In this document: one piece after another, positions 42,925 to 51,169 of the stretch
Layout: each line of letters starts with the position of its first letter
Numbering within the stretch: position 1 is the first letter of the stretch
Origin: Spirosoma endbachense
GTDB taxonomy: Bacteria > Bacteroidota > Bacteroidia > Cytophagales > Spirosomataceae
NCBI RefSeq assembly: GCF_010233585.1
Contig: NZ_CP045997.1
Span: 7,371,270 to 7,435,269, forward strand
Length of the DNA stretch: 64,000 nt
Direction: 5' to 3'
Notes under the pieces: generated by a model
What the model saw: the letters and a program-made list of their open reading frames with translations, nothing else
The model's database searches: none
What the model was told of the DNA's origin: nothing
Translations under genes and position numbers: made by a program

Positions 42925-44406
42925 CTAATTTTCTTCTTTTACCAACTCCTCTTCCTCACGCTCTTCGGCCGCTTCAGTAGCTTCCAGTTCAGTCATGCCT
43001 GGCTCAGCATCGCCATAGCCAAGAATTTTCAGCATTACTTCGCTATTCTGTTCTGGCGCAAATAACCGCGAACGTAGGTTACCCTCTTCATCCTTATCGA
43101 TAATGACGTGCTGCGGAGCCGGAATCAAACAGTGCTGGATACCACCATAACCACCCAGTGACTCCTGATAAGCACCCGTATGGAATAAGCCAATATACTG
43201 ATCTTCAGCATCCTGATCGAAAATAGGCAGGTATAAGTCTGCACTATGCGCTTCAGTATTATAAAAATCGTGCGAATCGCAGGTCAGACCACCCAGGTTA
43301 ACTTTCTGGTAAGGATTGTCCCAGTTATTGACCGATAGCATGATATATTTCTGACCAAGTCCCCACGAATCAGGTAGTTGCGTAATGAACGAGCCATCGA
43401 TCATATACCAAAGCTCTTTATCATTCTGCAATTTCTGGTCGATCACTTTGTAAATAACCGCTCCACTTTCGCCCACCGTGTAGGAACCGAACTCAGTGAA
43501 AATATGCGGTACAGGTACATTGTTCTTGTTACAGATCCATTGAATGCTCTCCACAATCTGATCGATCATGGCCTGATAATCATAGGTGAACTGGAATGAT
43601 GTTTGTATTGGCATTCCGCCCCCAATATCAATTGAATCGAGATCTGGACAAATTTTCCGTAACTCGCAGTATTTATACATGAAGCGGCTTAACTCACTCC
43701 AATAATACGCACTGTCTTTAATGCCCGTATTGATGAAGAAATGCAGCATTTTGAGCTTAAATCGCTCATTCGGCTGAATTTTGTTTCGATACAGTTCATT
43801 GACATCGCTATAACGAATTCCCAGACGAGATGTATAGAACGCGAAGTTCGGTTCTTCGTCGGTAGCGATCCGGATCCCAAAATTGACGGTTTCGGCGGTT
43901 ACTGCGTTTTCATAAGCCTCAATTTCCTTGAGGTTATCGAGTACTGGAATACAGTTCGTGAACCCATCGTTAATGAGTTCGCTGATGTATTGGGTATAGA
44001 GCGGCCTTTTATAGCCGTTGCAGATTATATACGTGCTTTTGTTAAACTTACCGGCTTTATACAATTCTCGCAGAATAGGAATATCGTAAGCCGATGAGGT
44101 TTCGAGGTGCACGTTGTTTTTAAGAACCTCGTCAAGCACAAACCGAAAATGGGATGACTTCGTACAATAACAGTAGGTGTAATTCCCTTTGTAATTATAC
44201 CGCTTCATGGCATTTCTGAACAGCAATTTTGCATGATCAATATGCTCCGTGATTTTCGGCAAATAGGTCAGTTTGAGGGGCGTCCCATACTGTTTTACAA
44301 TGTCCATCAGTGGTACATTGTTGAACATCAGTTCGTTGTTCTCAACATTGAATTCTCGCGTCGGAAATTCAAATGTCTGGTCAATCAGGTCATAGTATGT
44401 CTTCAT
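42925..44406 (-). CDS. speA: Biosynthetic arginine decarboxylase, fold type III
   Basis: A 493-residue PLP enzyme of the alanine racemase/ornithine decarboxylase fold. The Schiff-base lysine is expected at Lys83 in YCYCTKSSHFRFV. SIDIGGGMPIQTSF is the phosphate-binding glycine loop, EFGSYTVGESGAVIY follows, and GLTCDSHDFYN carries the catalytic Cys-Asp-Ser. The tail is strongly acidic (EEREEEELVKEE). Bacteroidetes proteins of this type are annotated as arginine decarboxylase and should make agmatine for polyamine synthesis. Diaminopimelate decarboxylase is a distant alternative. Confidence 0.85.
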   Translation of the reverse strand: MKTYYDLIDQTFEFPTREFNVENNELMFNNVPLMDIVKQYGTPLKLTYLPKITEHIDHAKLLFRNAMKRYNYKGNYTYCYCTKSSHFRFVLDEVLKNNVHLETSSAYDIPILRELYKAGKFNKSTYIICNGYKRPLYTQYISELINDGFTNCIPVLDNLKEIEAYENAVTAETVNFGIRIATDEEPNFAFYTSRLGIRYSDVNELYRNKIQPNERFKLKMLHFFINTGIKDSAYYWSELSRFMYKYCELRKICPDLDSIDIGGGMPIQTSFQFTYDYQAMIDQIVESIQWICNKNNVPVPHIFTEFGSYTVGESGAVIYKVIDQKLQNDKELWYMIDGSFITQLPDSWGLGQKYIMLSVNNWDNPYQKVNLGGLTCDSHDFYNTEAHSADLYLPIFDQDAEDQYIGLFHTGAYQESLGGYGGIQHCLIPAPQHVIIDKDEEGNLRSRLFAPEQNSEVMLKILGYGDAEPGMTELEATEAAEEREEEELVKEEN

Positions 44407-44618
44407 CCCTATGTTCGGCGCATAAAATGGGGTCTGTAGTGCTAAAAAACAGGCGCGAATTTGGGTCCGAAAATCGGGCTTTCCAAGTATTACCTATTCG
44501 CAAGATAGTGAACGAAAAAGCAGGGGGTTTGATTCGGATATAGTTGAAATTTAATAGTGACACAATACAGGAACTTGTTCAGAAGCTCATCTTCTTTCTT
44601 CAAACCAAAAAGAAGCCC

Positions 44619-44626
44619 TACTTTTG
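44619..44626 (+). promoter_or_regulatory. -7 promoter box of the mpl gene
   Basis: TACTTTTG is an exact TAnnTTTG box, 28 bp upstream of the Mpl ligase ATG at 44654. It is the same sequence as in the tRNA-Phe promoter. Confidence 0.65.
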
Positions 44627-44653
44627 CCTTACGACACTGACTGATTTTATCGA

Positions 44654-46036
44654 ATGCCTCAGGCCATCCACTTCATCTCTATCGGCGGTAGTGCGATGCA
44701 CAACCTCGCTTTAGCCCTTCAACAACAAGGCTATATTATTACTGGATCCGACGACGAAATTTACGATCCCTCTCGTACACGATTGCAGCAAAACGGCCTG
44801 TTACCTACCGAAACAGGATGGTTTCCGGAGAAAATTCATGCCGGGCTTGATGCCATTATTGTTGGCATGCATGCTCACCAGAATAATCCGGAGTTGGTGA
44901 AAGCACAGGAATTAGGACTAACTATTTACTCTTATCCTGAGTTTCTTTACCAGCAGAGCCAACAAAAACAGCGAGTGGTTATTGCAGGTAGTCATGGCAA
45001 AACGACCATTACAGCAATCATTCTTCACGTTCTGAAACACCATAATCGCACATTTGATTATCTGGTTGGCGAACAGATCGACGGTTTTGAGACAATGGCC
45101 AAACTAACGCCAGATGCTCCTGTAATCGTTATTGAAGGAGACGAGTATGCATCTTCGCCCATTGATTCACGTCCAAAGTTTCTGCATTATCAACCGCATA
45201 TCGCGCTTATTAGCGGCATTGCCTGGGACCATGTCAACATTTACCCTACCTGGGAAGCCTACGTAGATCAATTCGAATCACTTGCCGAAGCAATGCCCAA
45301 AGCAGGAATTCTGGCTTTTGATGAGTCGGATGATATGCTTGATGTAATTGGCCAGAAAGAACGCACCGACATCACTAAAATTCCCTACGAAGCACATCCC
45401 AGCGAAATTGTTAGCGGGCAAACGTATTTGCTTACCCGACAGGGAGCCAAAATACCGGTACAGTTATTTGGTGAGTATAATATGAAAAATATTGCCGGTG
45501 CAATGACCGTATGTGATCGAATTGGCATCACTGAAGATCAGTTTTATGCAGCCATTCAATCGTTTAAGCCGGTAGCATTACGATTGGAGACAATTGCGGA
45601 GAAAACGGGCGCAGGTTCGGCCAGCAGAATTCTTTTCCGCGACTTTGCGCATTCACCAGCAAAAGTTGAAGCGTCGACTGAGGCCGTAAAAAAACAATAT
45701 CCAGGTCAGAAACTTTTAACAGTTGTTGAACTTCATACGCTCAGTAGCTTAACAAAAGCATTTCTTGGCGAATACAAAGGGACACTTAATGCCGCTGACC
45801 AGGCTGTTGTCTATTTTAATGACCATACAGGGCCTTATCTGGACTCAGCTGACCCGATTACTTCCGAAGACGTTATCGAAGCTTTTGAGTACCCAAATTT
45901 GCACGTTTTCACGGATAGTCATGCGTTACAAGCTTACCTGCTAAAACAGCATGACACTGCCGAAATTTTTCTTTTGATGAGTTCCGGCACATTCGGCAGT
46001 TTAGATTTAGCTCTCCTTGGCAATGAGCTACTTTAG
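44654..46036 (+). CDS. mpl: Murein tripeptide ligase (Mpl)
   Basis: A 460-residue Mur ligase. The N-terminal Rossmann part is IHFISIGGSAMHNLALALQQQG, the ATP loop is VVIAGSHGKTTITAI, and the central domain holds VIEGDEYASSP, typical of Mpl, and FGEYNMKNIAGAM. It should ligate recycled L-Ala-gamma-D-Glu-meso-Dap tripeptide to UDP-MurNAc, so the cell recycles cell-wall peptides. MurC is an alternative, but GSAMHNLA in place of MurC's GIGGxGMS(G/A)iA and the GDEYASSP motif favour Mpl. A LOG-family gene follows 56 bp downstream. Confidence 0.92.
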   Translation: MPQAIHFISIGGSAMHNLALALQQQGYIITGSDDEIYDPSRTRLQQNGLLPTETGWFPEKIHAGLDAIIVGMHAHQNNPELVKAQELGLTIYSYPEFLYQQSQQKQRVVIAGSHGKTTITAIILHVLKHHNRTFDYLVGEQIDGFETMAKLTPDAPVIVIEGDEYASSPIDSRPKFLHYQPHIALISGIAWDHVNIYPTWEAYVDQFESLAEAMPKAGILAFDESDDMLDVIGQKERTDITKIPYEAHPSEIVSGQTYLLTRQGAKIPVQLFGEYNMKNIAGAMTVCDRIGITEDQFYAAIQSFKPVALRLETIAEKTGAGSASRILFRDFAHSPAKVEASTEAVKKQYPGQKLLTVVELHTLSSLTKAFLGEYKGTLNAADQAVVYFNDHTGPYLDSADPITSEDVIEAFEYPNLHVFTDSHALQAYLLKQHDTAEIFLLMSSGTFGSLDLALLGNELL

Positions 46037-46092
46037 TTTTGAGCGATAATCGTCTTTTCTAATTAATCAGTCTGACTCTCCGATAAATTTTT

Positions 46093-46644
46093 ATGCATAG
46101 TATTGTTGTCTATTGTGGCTCAAATCCTGGCACAAACCCAATCTATAAAGAAGTAGCCATAGAACTTGGGGAAAAATTGGCCGTCCGTAAAATCCGATTA
46201 ATCTACGGCGGAGGTGGCTTCGGCCTGATGGGAACTGTTGCCGATACTGTACTGATCAACGGGGGAGAAGTAACTGGTGTAATTCCGAATTTTCTTGCGG
46301 ATCTGGAAGTAGCTCATAAAACGCTTACCGAGCTCCATTTTGTAGAAACAATGCACGAACGGAAATACAAAATGGTACAGTTGGCAAAAGGTGTTATTGC
46401 CTTGCCGGGTGGTTACGGAACGCTCGATGAACTGTTCGAAATTCTGGCCTGGCGTCAACTAAAGATTTACGATGGTCCGGTGGCTATTATTAATACCAAT
46501 GGTTATTACGATTTCATGCTTCAGCAATTAGACCGGATGGTTGCCGATGGGTTCTTAAAAGCGGAGAATAGATCTTTGCTGCTGGTGGCTGAATCGGTAG
46601 ATCAGGTATTGGATCAAATAGAGGCTTTCTGGGCTGTTCTGTAG
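46093..46644 (+). CDS. LOG-family protein (putative cytokinin-type phosphoribohydrolase)
   Basis: A 183-residue Rossmann-fold protein of TIGR00730 type. The motif GGGGFGLMGTVAD binds nucleotide, MHERKYKMVQLA and PGGYGTLDELFE are the LOG catalytic signature. Members hydrolyse nucleoside 5'-monophosphates to free base and ribose 5-phosphate. It is in the same direction as mpl and may be co-transcribed; a T-rich terminator follows. Confidence 0.93.
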   Translation: MHSIVVYCGSNPGTNPIYKEVAIELGEKLAVRKIRLIYGGGGFGLMGTVADTVLINGGEVTGVIPNFLADLEVAHKTLTELHFVETMHERKYKMVQLAKGVIALPGGYGTLDELFEILAWRQLKIYDGPVAIINTNGYYDFMLQQLDRMVADGFLKAENRSLLLVAESVDQVLDQIEAFWAVL

Positions 46645-46670
46645 GTATTTGCAATTCCTGAATCTCAAAC

Positions 46671-46700
46671 AAAGCCAGTTAGATCAACTGGCTTTTCTAT
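46671..46700 (+). terminator. Rho-independent terminator after the LOG-family gene
   Basis: AAAGCCAGTT (46671-46680) pairs with AACTGGCTTT (46686-46695) over a 5-nt loop and is followed by TCTATTT. Confidence 0.85.
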
Positions 46701-46803
46701 TTGGGTTGATTCAATGTTATTGAGTACTGCACGACCAGTTGTACTCAGTCAGGGGCTTCCAGTAGGCTGTCGCTAACGAGCTCCAGCCAAGTTAATCACA
46801 CAC

Positions 46804-46834
46804 AAAAAAAGTCTCTGACCTTGCGATCAGAGAC
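46804..46834 (-). terminator. Terminator of the relic 5S rRNA
   Basis: GTCTCTGA (46811-46818) pairs with TCAGAGAC (46827-46834). On the minus strand the stem is followed by seven T (46810-46804). It lies 12 bp past the 3' end of the 5S rRNA remnant, as expected of the end of an rRNA operon. Confidence 0.8.
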
Positions 46835-46846
46835 TCGATTTCATCA

Positions 46847-46912
46847 GGTGGCACCTTCCTACTCTCCCACTTGTGACAGCAGTACCATCGGCAGTACGGG
46901 GCTAAATGGGAA
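46847..46912 (-). pseudogene. Truncated 5S rRNA (3' part only)
   Basis: Read on the minus strand, 46892-46847 gives the conserved 3' half of bacterial 5S rRNA, including GCCGATGGTACTGCTGTCAC and AAGTGGGAGAGTAGGAAGGT. Next to it, CCCCGTACT resembles the CCCCGTAGC segment further 5', and TTCCCATTT the next conserved block, but the bases between them are missing. Past 46912 the likeness stops. About half of the gene, including the 5' strand of helix I, is gone, and no 23S rRNA lies upstream. It is therefore a remnant with its terminator still in place. Confidence 0.75.
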
Positions 46913-46999
46913 ACGACGACCTATAATTGGAAAGAGATCATTAATCAGTTCAGCATTATCTTTGAAGAACGAATCAAATCGCATCGCATCGAATAAAAC
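46899..46999 (+). pseudogene. 3' fragment of a lost protein-coding gene
   Basis: Directly against the 5S remnant, a plus-strand frame reads KWETTTYNWKEIINQF, continues SIIFEERIKSHRIE and ends at TAA 46997-46999. Composition and aromatic/charged spacing look like a genuine protein C-terminus, and the YNWKEIINQF pattern recalls the last helix of glycosyltransferases. There is no start codon; the frame is broken at the junction with the rRNA sequence. The family assignment is a guess. Confidence 0.4.
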
Positions 47000-47110
47000 C
47001 TGCTGACACAGTTCAGCGAGCACTCCCCCATACCCCATACACACCCTAGCCCACCAGGTATAGCCAGCCCATCATCTGCTGATACGCAATTTGCCCAGAG
47101 GCACCCCGGA

Positions 47111-47746
47111 GTGAGTCACTATGTTATGAACCAGTTTGTTATCAATCAATTTTTTTCCGATGGAAGAATACTCAGCCATACGCTGGCGTTTTTGAAAAGC
47201 GCTGCCCATAGCCATTATAGCAAATCGTACTCACTATGGCTACTCTTGATGGTCCATTCACTCGTCTCAACGGGACAGTCGCAGCCTGTTCAGTTGATGA
47301 ATCTTGTCTTGCAAGATAAGATACTTGAAAAGGTGCTTAAAGAATACCAACAAGTAAGCAAGGCTAAGGTCATTGCTGTAGTCATTGAACGTTATGATAA
47401 TGACTATACGTACACGCTCAGTGATATCGGTTTGTTTGACTCCGTTAAACGAAATCCAACGACCACGTATGGTAAATGGAATAACACGATTTTGTTATTT
47501 TATTCAGGAGTTGAATCCGTCATTAGTAATTTGGACACGAATGCCGTTAATCGAATACAAAAACAGCTTAGGTCCATATTACCAGACCAATTCAGTGACC
47601 AGCAGGTGTCCAAGGATGGCATTATAGAGGAAAAGGCCATCTTGTTTGACGAAATTATTTGGCGTTTTAAAGTACGTGATAGACGGTTACTCTGGATTCG
47701 TAAAAACCTGGATTATCAGACTGAAAAAATTCCCTACCTCAAATAG
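47111..47746 (+). CDS. Hypothetical secreted protein
   Basis: A 211-residue frame. The hydrophobic stretch YSLWLLLMVHSLVSTGQSQ (about 40-60) looks like a signal peptide end, so the true start may be inside, at one of the later ATGs. The rest is mixed alpha/beta with VIAVVIERYDNDYTYTLSDIG and NNTILLFYSGVESVI. No family is recognised. It lies in a region with rRNA and gene relics, ends at a good terminator, and may be an accessory gene. Confidence 0.5.
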   Translation: MSHYVMNQFVINQFFSDGRILSHTLAFLKSAAHSHYSKSYSLWLLLMVHSLVSTGQSQPVQLMNLVLQDKILEKVLKEYQQVSKAKVIAVVIERYDNDYTYTLSDIGLFDSVKRNPTTTYGKWNNTILLFYSGVESVISNLDTNAVNRIQKQLRSILPDQFSDQQVSKDGIIEEKAILFDEIIWRFKVRDRRLLWIRKNLDYQTEKIPYLK

Positions 47747-47815
47747 TTCTCTTCGGAAGAGACATTCGAAGTGGATTGTTGACAGACAGTCCGCTTTGCA
47801 TGATATCACTAACAA

Positions 47816-47856
47816 AAAGCCCTGATCTTGATAGCGCCAAGCCAGATCGGGGCTTT
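47816..47856 (+). terminator. Hairpin terminator of the hypothetical gene
   Basis: AAAGCCCTGATCT (47816-47828) pairs with AGATCGGGGCTTT (47844-47856), with one wobble pair. It lies 70 bp after the stop codon at 47746. Confidence 0.7.
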
Positions 47857-47966
47857 GTCACCCACCTAAGCCGTATTTTCATAACTGATCTGTTGGTTTG
47901 CCCTACTTTCTGGCCCAAAATTTGGAAGATTTGACATCATAAAATGTATTTGCATAAAATGTAAAT

Positions 47967-48294
47967 ATGTATGATACTCCGGCGAACCTACCCCGTGAAG
48001 AGTACCTTGCCAAACGGCAAACCCTCTTCCAGCTCGTGCAGAAAGCAAAGCGTGTGCAACTCAATCCCGATGAACGCCTTGAAAGTAAAGGCTCAACAGG
48101 TAGGAGCGCCCATATACAAGGTGCGCGCCAGCCTCTTATCAGATTACCTGCGCAGCAAGTTAGGCAACCCCAGAATCCCAGCTAACACCCTATAAGCGAA
48201 AGACCTAAAGTCAAATAAACAAACTGATCAACTTCGTCGTCAAATAGGGCTATATAAAAACATATTTGGTCTAATCGATACAGCATCAACCTGA
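47967..48294 (+). pseudogene. Possible decayed reading frame
   Basis: A plus-strand frame beginning MYDTPANLPREEYLAKRQ looks coding to about 48080, after which the coding-like text continues in the next frame (ALKVKAQQVGAPIYKVRASL, ending ANTL at a TAA, 48193-48195). The same frame resumes after that stop (AKDLKSNKQTDQLRRQIG...) to a TGA at 48292. One frameshift and one stop would thus break a protein of about 108 residues. No family is recognised. The remaining intergenic DNA up to 48417 shows no other gene. Confidence 0.3.
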
Positions 48295-48417
48295 GGAGTT
48301 ACCTCGCTGAGATAGTCTAATGCATATAGGTTTTGGTATTATTTGCTATAAACCAGGTGTAAGTTTGAAAAGGGTGTTCGGCCATATTGAAATTTGATTA
48401 GTTTCACTGAACTAAAA

Positions 48418-48879
48418 ATGGTATCCATGACCCCTGAAACAGCCTTTACCTACGCTAATCTCCTTGTTTTACCCCAATGGGTCTTAATGATCGTAGCCCC
48501 GCGCTGGCGTGTTACCCAGATGCTGGCCCAGATGCTCCCTATTCCAATGGTACTGGGCGGCATGTACATTTATTACCTGCTGATAGCGCCAGCCGCTTCG
48601 GGTGGGCCCGGCATCGATTTTGGATCGTTCGGTTCATTGGCTGGTGTACAATCGCTCTTTAAAGGACAGAAAGAGATTGTGCTCGGCGGGTGGATTCACT
48701 ACCTGGCGTTCGATCTGGTTGCGGGTAGTTATGTACTCCGCGATGGACAGAGCCAGGGTATTGTGCATGGATGGCTGATTCCCTGTCTGTTACTGTGTTT
48801 TATGCTCGGACCGATTGGCCTGCTTTTATATGGATTACTGCGTATGTTTCTGGGAAATCGGACCGAAACAAAATTTTAA
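48418..48879 (+). CDS. ABA4-like (DUF4281) integral membrane protein
   Basis: A 153-residue protein with four hydrophobic segments. The body shows FTYANLLVLPQWVLMIVAPRW, PMVLGGMYIYYLLIAP, LGGWIHYLAFDLVAGSYVLRD and CFMLGPIGLLLYGLLR, the ABA4-like signature. The plant namesake acts in neoxanthin synthesis; the bacterial role is not known, and carotenoid-related or lipid-related work is only suggested. The start is ATG 48418; a second ATG at 48427 is also possible. Confidence 0.82.
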   Translation: MVSMTPETAFTYANLLVLPQWVLMIVAPRWRVTQMLAQMLPIPMVLGGMYIYYLLIAPAASGGPGIDFGSFGSLAGVQSLFKGQKEIVLGGWIHYLAFDLVAGSYVLRDGQSQGIVHGWLIPCLLLCFMLGPIGLLLYGLLRMFLGNRTETKF

Positions 48880-48984
48880 TAAGATATTAAACATTTTTGA
48901 TTGATTATAGTTGCGCTAAACCCTATCTTCACAGTAGGAAAATTATTGGGGTAGAAAACCCTGCTTTTACCGTAACTGGTGACG

Positions 48985-50490
48985 ATGAAGATTGGCCGAC
49001 TTCTGTTATTTCTGGGCTTGTGGATCGGGCTGGGCTGCCCGATGATGCCCGCACAAACGCTTACTCCCAATCAGGCCCGTACGGACCTTACTTACCTAAA
49101 GCGTAAGCTCGATTTACTGCATCCGGGCATGGGTTATTATACCCCCAGGCCGCGTATGGAGCAGTTGTACGACTCGCTCTACAACGGTCTGACGGCACCG
49201 ATGAATTATCTGGCGTTTTTTCATCATGTCAGTCCGTTTGTCACGGCGCTTAAAGATGGGCATACGAACCTGAATCATCGTAAAAACTTTATCGGGAAAA
49301 CGACTCGATTCATCCCATTCTATATTCGGCCGGTTGGTGAGCAGTATTTTATCAGTCATAATGTGTCAGCAGATACGAGCCTTCACCGGGGTACAGAATT
49401 GATTACGATTAATGGACGTACCGTAGCTGATCTGCATCGCGAACTAATGGAGGCCGATCACTCCGGTTCCGATGGCGATAACCTGACGGGGCGGCAGCAA
49501 TGGAGTTTGGTACAGTTTGCCGACTATTATGCCGCCTGGTACGGTTCTGCCGATTCCATTGTAATTACCTATCGATTGCCTGCCGATACACTCATCCGGA
49601 AAACACGTCTGAACTGCCTGACCCTGACTAGTTTTCGATCGACTATACAGCGCCGTTACCATAACGAGATTGATCGGCGGCCGAATCTTTCGGTACGGAT
49701 CGTAGACTCGGCTACCCGTACGGCTGTCTTGCGGGTATCGACATTTATGGGAACAAAAAAAAATGATCCCTTTCAGTGGGCGTTCAATCGGCGGCTCAAG
49801 CGGGCTTTTCGGGAGCTGAAGAAAGAAAACATCCAGAATCTGGTGGTCGATATGCAGGGAAATGGGGGCGGTATTGTTTTAAACTCAGCCCGGTTGCTTC
49901 GTTACTGGATGCCTAAGCCATTTACAATCATGGAGCATGAAGAAATGAAGCGGGCTGCCCGTAATGAACTCATTTCCCGTTGGAATCCATTTGCCGCTCT
50001 GAACTTTAGCCTGCAATACAAAGCAAACGGTTCCGACGGTTTTGCCAGTCGTTCGTCCCGTCGCTATTATCGTCCCCGAAACCGTACGTCTTTTAAGGGT
50101 AATCTGTATTTCATGATGAATGGTGCGTCATTTTCAGCGACTACGTCAGTATTAGCCAAAACGCTGGACGCCGGTATGGGAACATTCGTCGGTGAGGCCA
50201 GTGGCAGTGCGTATTGGGGTGATTTTGCGGGCCATTTCAAGACCATTACATTGCCTTATTCGCGCATGCAAGTGCGAATTCCGCTCAAAAAACTGACCCA
50301 TGCTGTAGTAGCTGATCGGGCAAATGGCTTCACTGTCGAACCAGATTTTAGAGTTACGCGTTCTTACGATGATGTAATCACCAATCGGGATTATGTACTG
50401 GAGTATACACTCCGGCTAATTCGTGAAGGTGTTGTAGCTCGGCAGCCTATGCAACCAATTAAGGCCAGACCGTTGCAGGCATCACGCTAA
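48985..50490 (+). CDS. S41-family peptidase (secreted)
   Basis: A 501-residue protein with a signal peptide (IGRLLLFLGLWIGLGCPMMPAQ). The N-terminal helical part has YLKRKLDLLHPGMGYYTP and ALKDGHTNLNH. A PDZ-like segment follows (GTELITINGRTVADLH). The peptidase fold has NLVVDMQGNGGGIVLNSARLL, and the nucleophile Ser should be in MMNGASFSATTSVLAK, followed by FVGEASGSAYWGDF. It should cleave C-terminal peptide regions in the periplasm. The usual Lys of tail-specific proteases is not obvious. It lies 105 bp after the ABA4-like gene on the same strand. Confidence 0.85.
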   Translation: MKIGRLLLFLGLWIGLGCPMMPAQTLTPNQARTDLTYLKRKLDLLHPGMGYYTPRPRMEQLYDSLYNGLTAPMNYLAFFHHVSPFVTALKDGHTNLNHRKNFIGKTTRFIPFYIRPVGEQYFISHNVSADTSLHRGTELITINGRTVADLHRELMEADHSGSDGDNLTGRQQWSLVQFADYYAAWYGSADSIVITYRLPADTLIRKTRLNCLTLTSFRSTIQRRYHNEIDRRPNLSVRIVDSATRTAVLRVSTFMGTKKNDPFQWAFNRRLKRAFRELKKENIQNLVVDMQGNGGGIVLNSARLLRYWMPKPFTIMEHEEMKRAARNELISRWNPFAALNFSLQYKANGSDGFASRSSRRYYRPRNRTSFKGNLYFMMNGASFSATTSVLAKTLDAGMGTFVGEASGSAYWGDFAGHFKTITLPYSRMQVRIPLKKLTHAVVADRANGFTVEPDFRVTRSYDDVITNRDYVLEYTLRLIREGVVARQPMQPIKARPLQASR

Positions 50491-50550
50491 TGCCTTACTT
50501 TTATACGGTATTCGACTGATCGTAAACCGAATACCGCAAACCGTTTCTGT

Positions 50551-51096
50551 GTGTATTGTATCGTTGACGTCGAAACTACTGGAGGGGTAAAAGGCCCAAC
50601 CCGACTTACCGAAATTGCTATCTTCCGCCATGATGGGCTGCAAGTTGTAGACTCGTTTCATTCGCTGGTGAACCCTGAATGTCCGATTCCACCATTTATT
50701 CGTCACCTGACCGGTATTTCCGATGAGATGGTTCAGGAAGCGCCACTGTTTGCCGACATCGCCGAGCAGGTTCTTAGAATTACACACGATGCTGTTTTCG
50801 TTGCCCATAATGTAGGGTTTGATTTTAACTTCATCAAAAAGGAGCTGGAATGGCTCGGCTATGATTATTTTCGTCGGACGCTTTGTACTGTACGGACAAG
50901 CCGAAAAGTTTTTCCAGGATTTCCATCGTATAGCCTTGGGAAACTCTGTAACTCGCTCAGCATTCCGCTCAACAATCGTCACCGAGCGCAGGGTGATGCG
51001 GCCGCTACAGTTCGGCTTTTCGAAATGCTACTCCAACATGATGCTCACGGATTGATTCCCCGCAACGGTGGTGCGTCGATTGCGGTTCATGATTAA
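50551..51096 (+). CDS. DEDDh 3'-5' exonuclease, DNA polymerase III epsilon-like
   Basis: A 181-residue exonuclease domain. ExoI is IVDVETTGG, ExoII is VAHNVGFDFNFI, and ExoIII epsilon is HRAQGDAAATVRL, giving Asp, Glu, Asp, His and Asp of the DEDDh group. No C-terminal domain for polymerase binding is seen. GTG at 50551 is the best start, since the core begins at once (MYCIVDVE). It probably works in DNA repair or RNA trimming. A 24-bp hairpin follows. Confidence 0.9.
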   Translation: MYCIVDVETTGGVKGPTRLTEIAIFRHDGLQVVDSFHSLVNPECPIPPFIRHLTGISDEMVQEAPLFADIAEQVLRITHDAVFVAHNVGFDFNFIKKELEWLGYDYFRRTLCTVRTSRKVFPGFPSYSLGKLCNSLSIPLNNRHRAQGDAAATVRLFEMLLQHDAHGLIPRNGGASIAVHD

Positions 51097-51101
51097 TACT
51101 A

Positions 51102-51150
51102 AATCAGGCCGTTACGGAGTAAGTTCAACTTATTCCGTAACGGCCTGATT
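51102..51150. terminator. 24-bp hairpin between convergent genes
   Basis: Bases 51102-51125 pair with 51127-51150 with a single wobble or mismatch; the arm begins AATCAGGCCGTTACGGA. It sits 6 bp past the exonuclease stop codon and 20 bp past the dehydrogenase stop codon on the other strand, so it can serve both. Confidence 0.7.
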
Positions 51151-51169
51151 CGCTACCAGATCTCCTCAC

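Noticed and set aside
47866..48048. 60-codon minus-strand frame near the decayed reading frame
   Set aside because: Composition is random-like and it overlaps the better plus-strand coding-like text and the terminator at 47844-47856.
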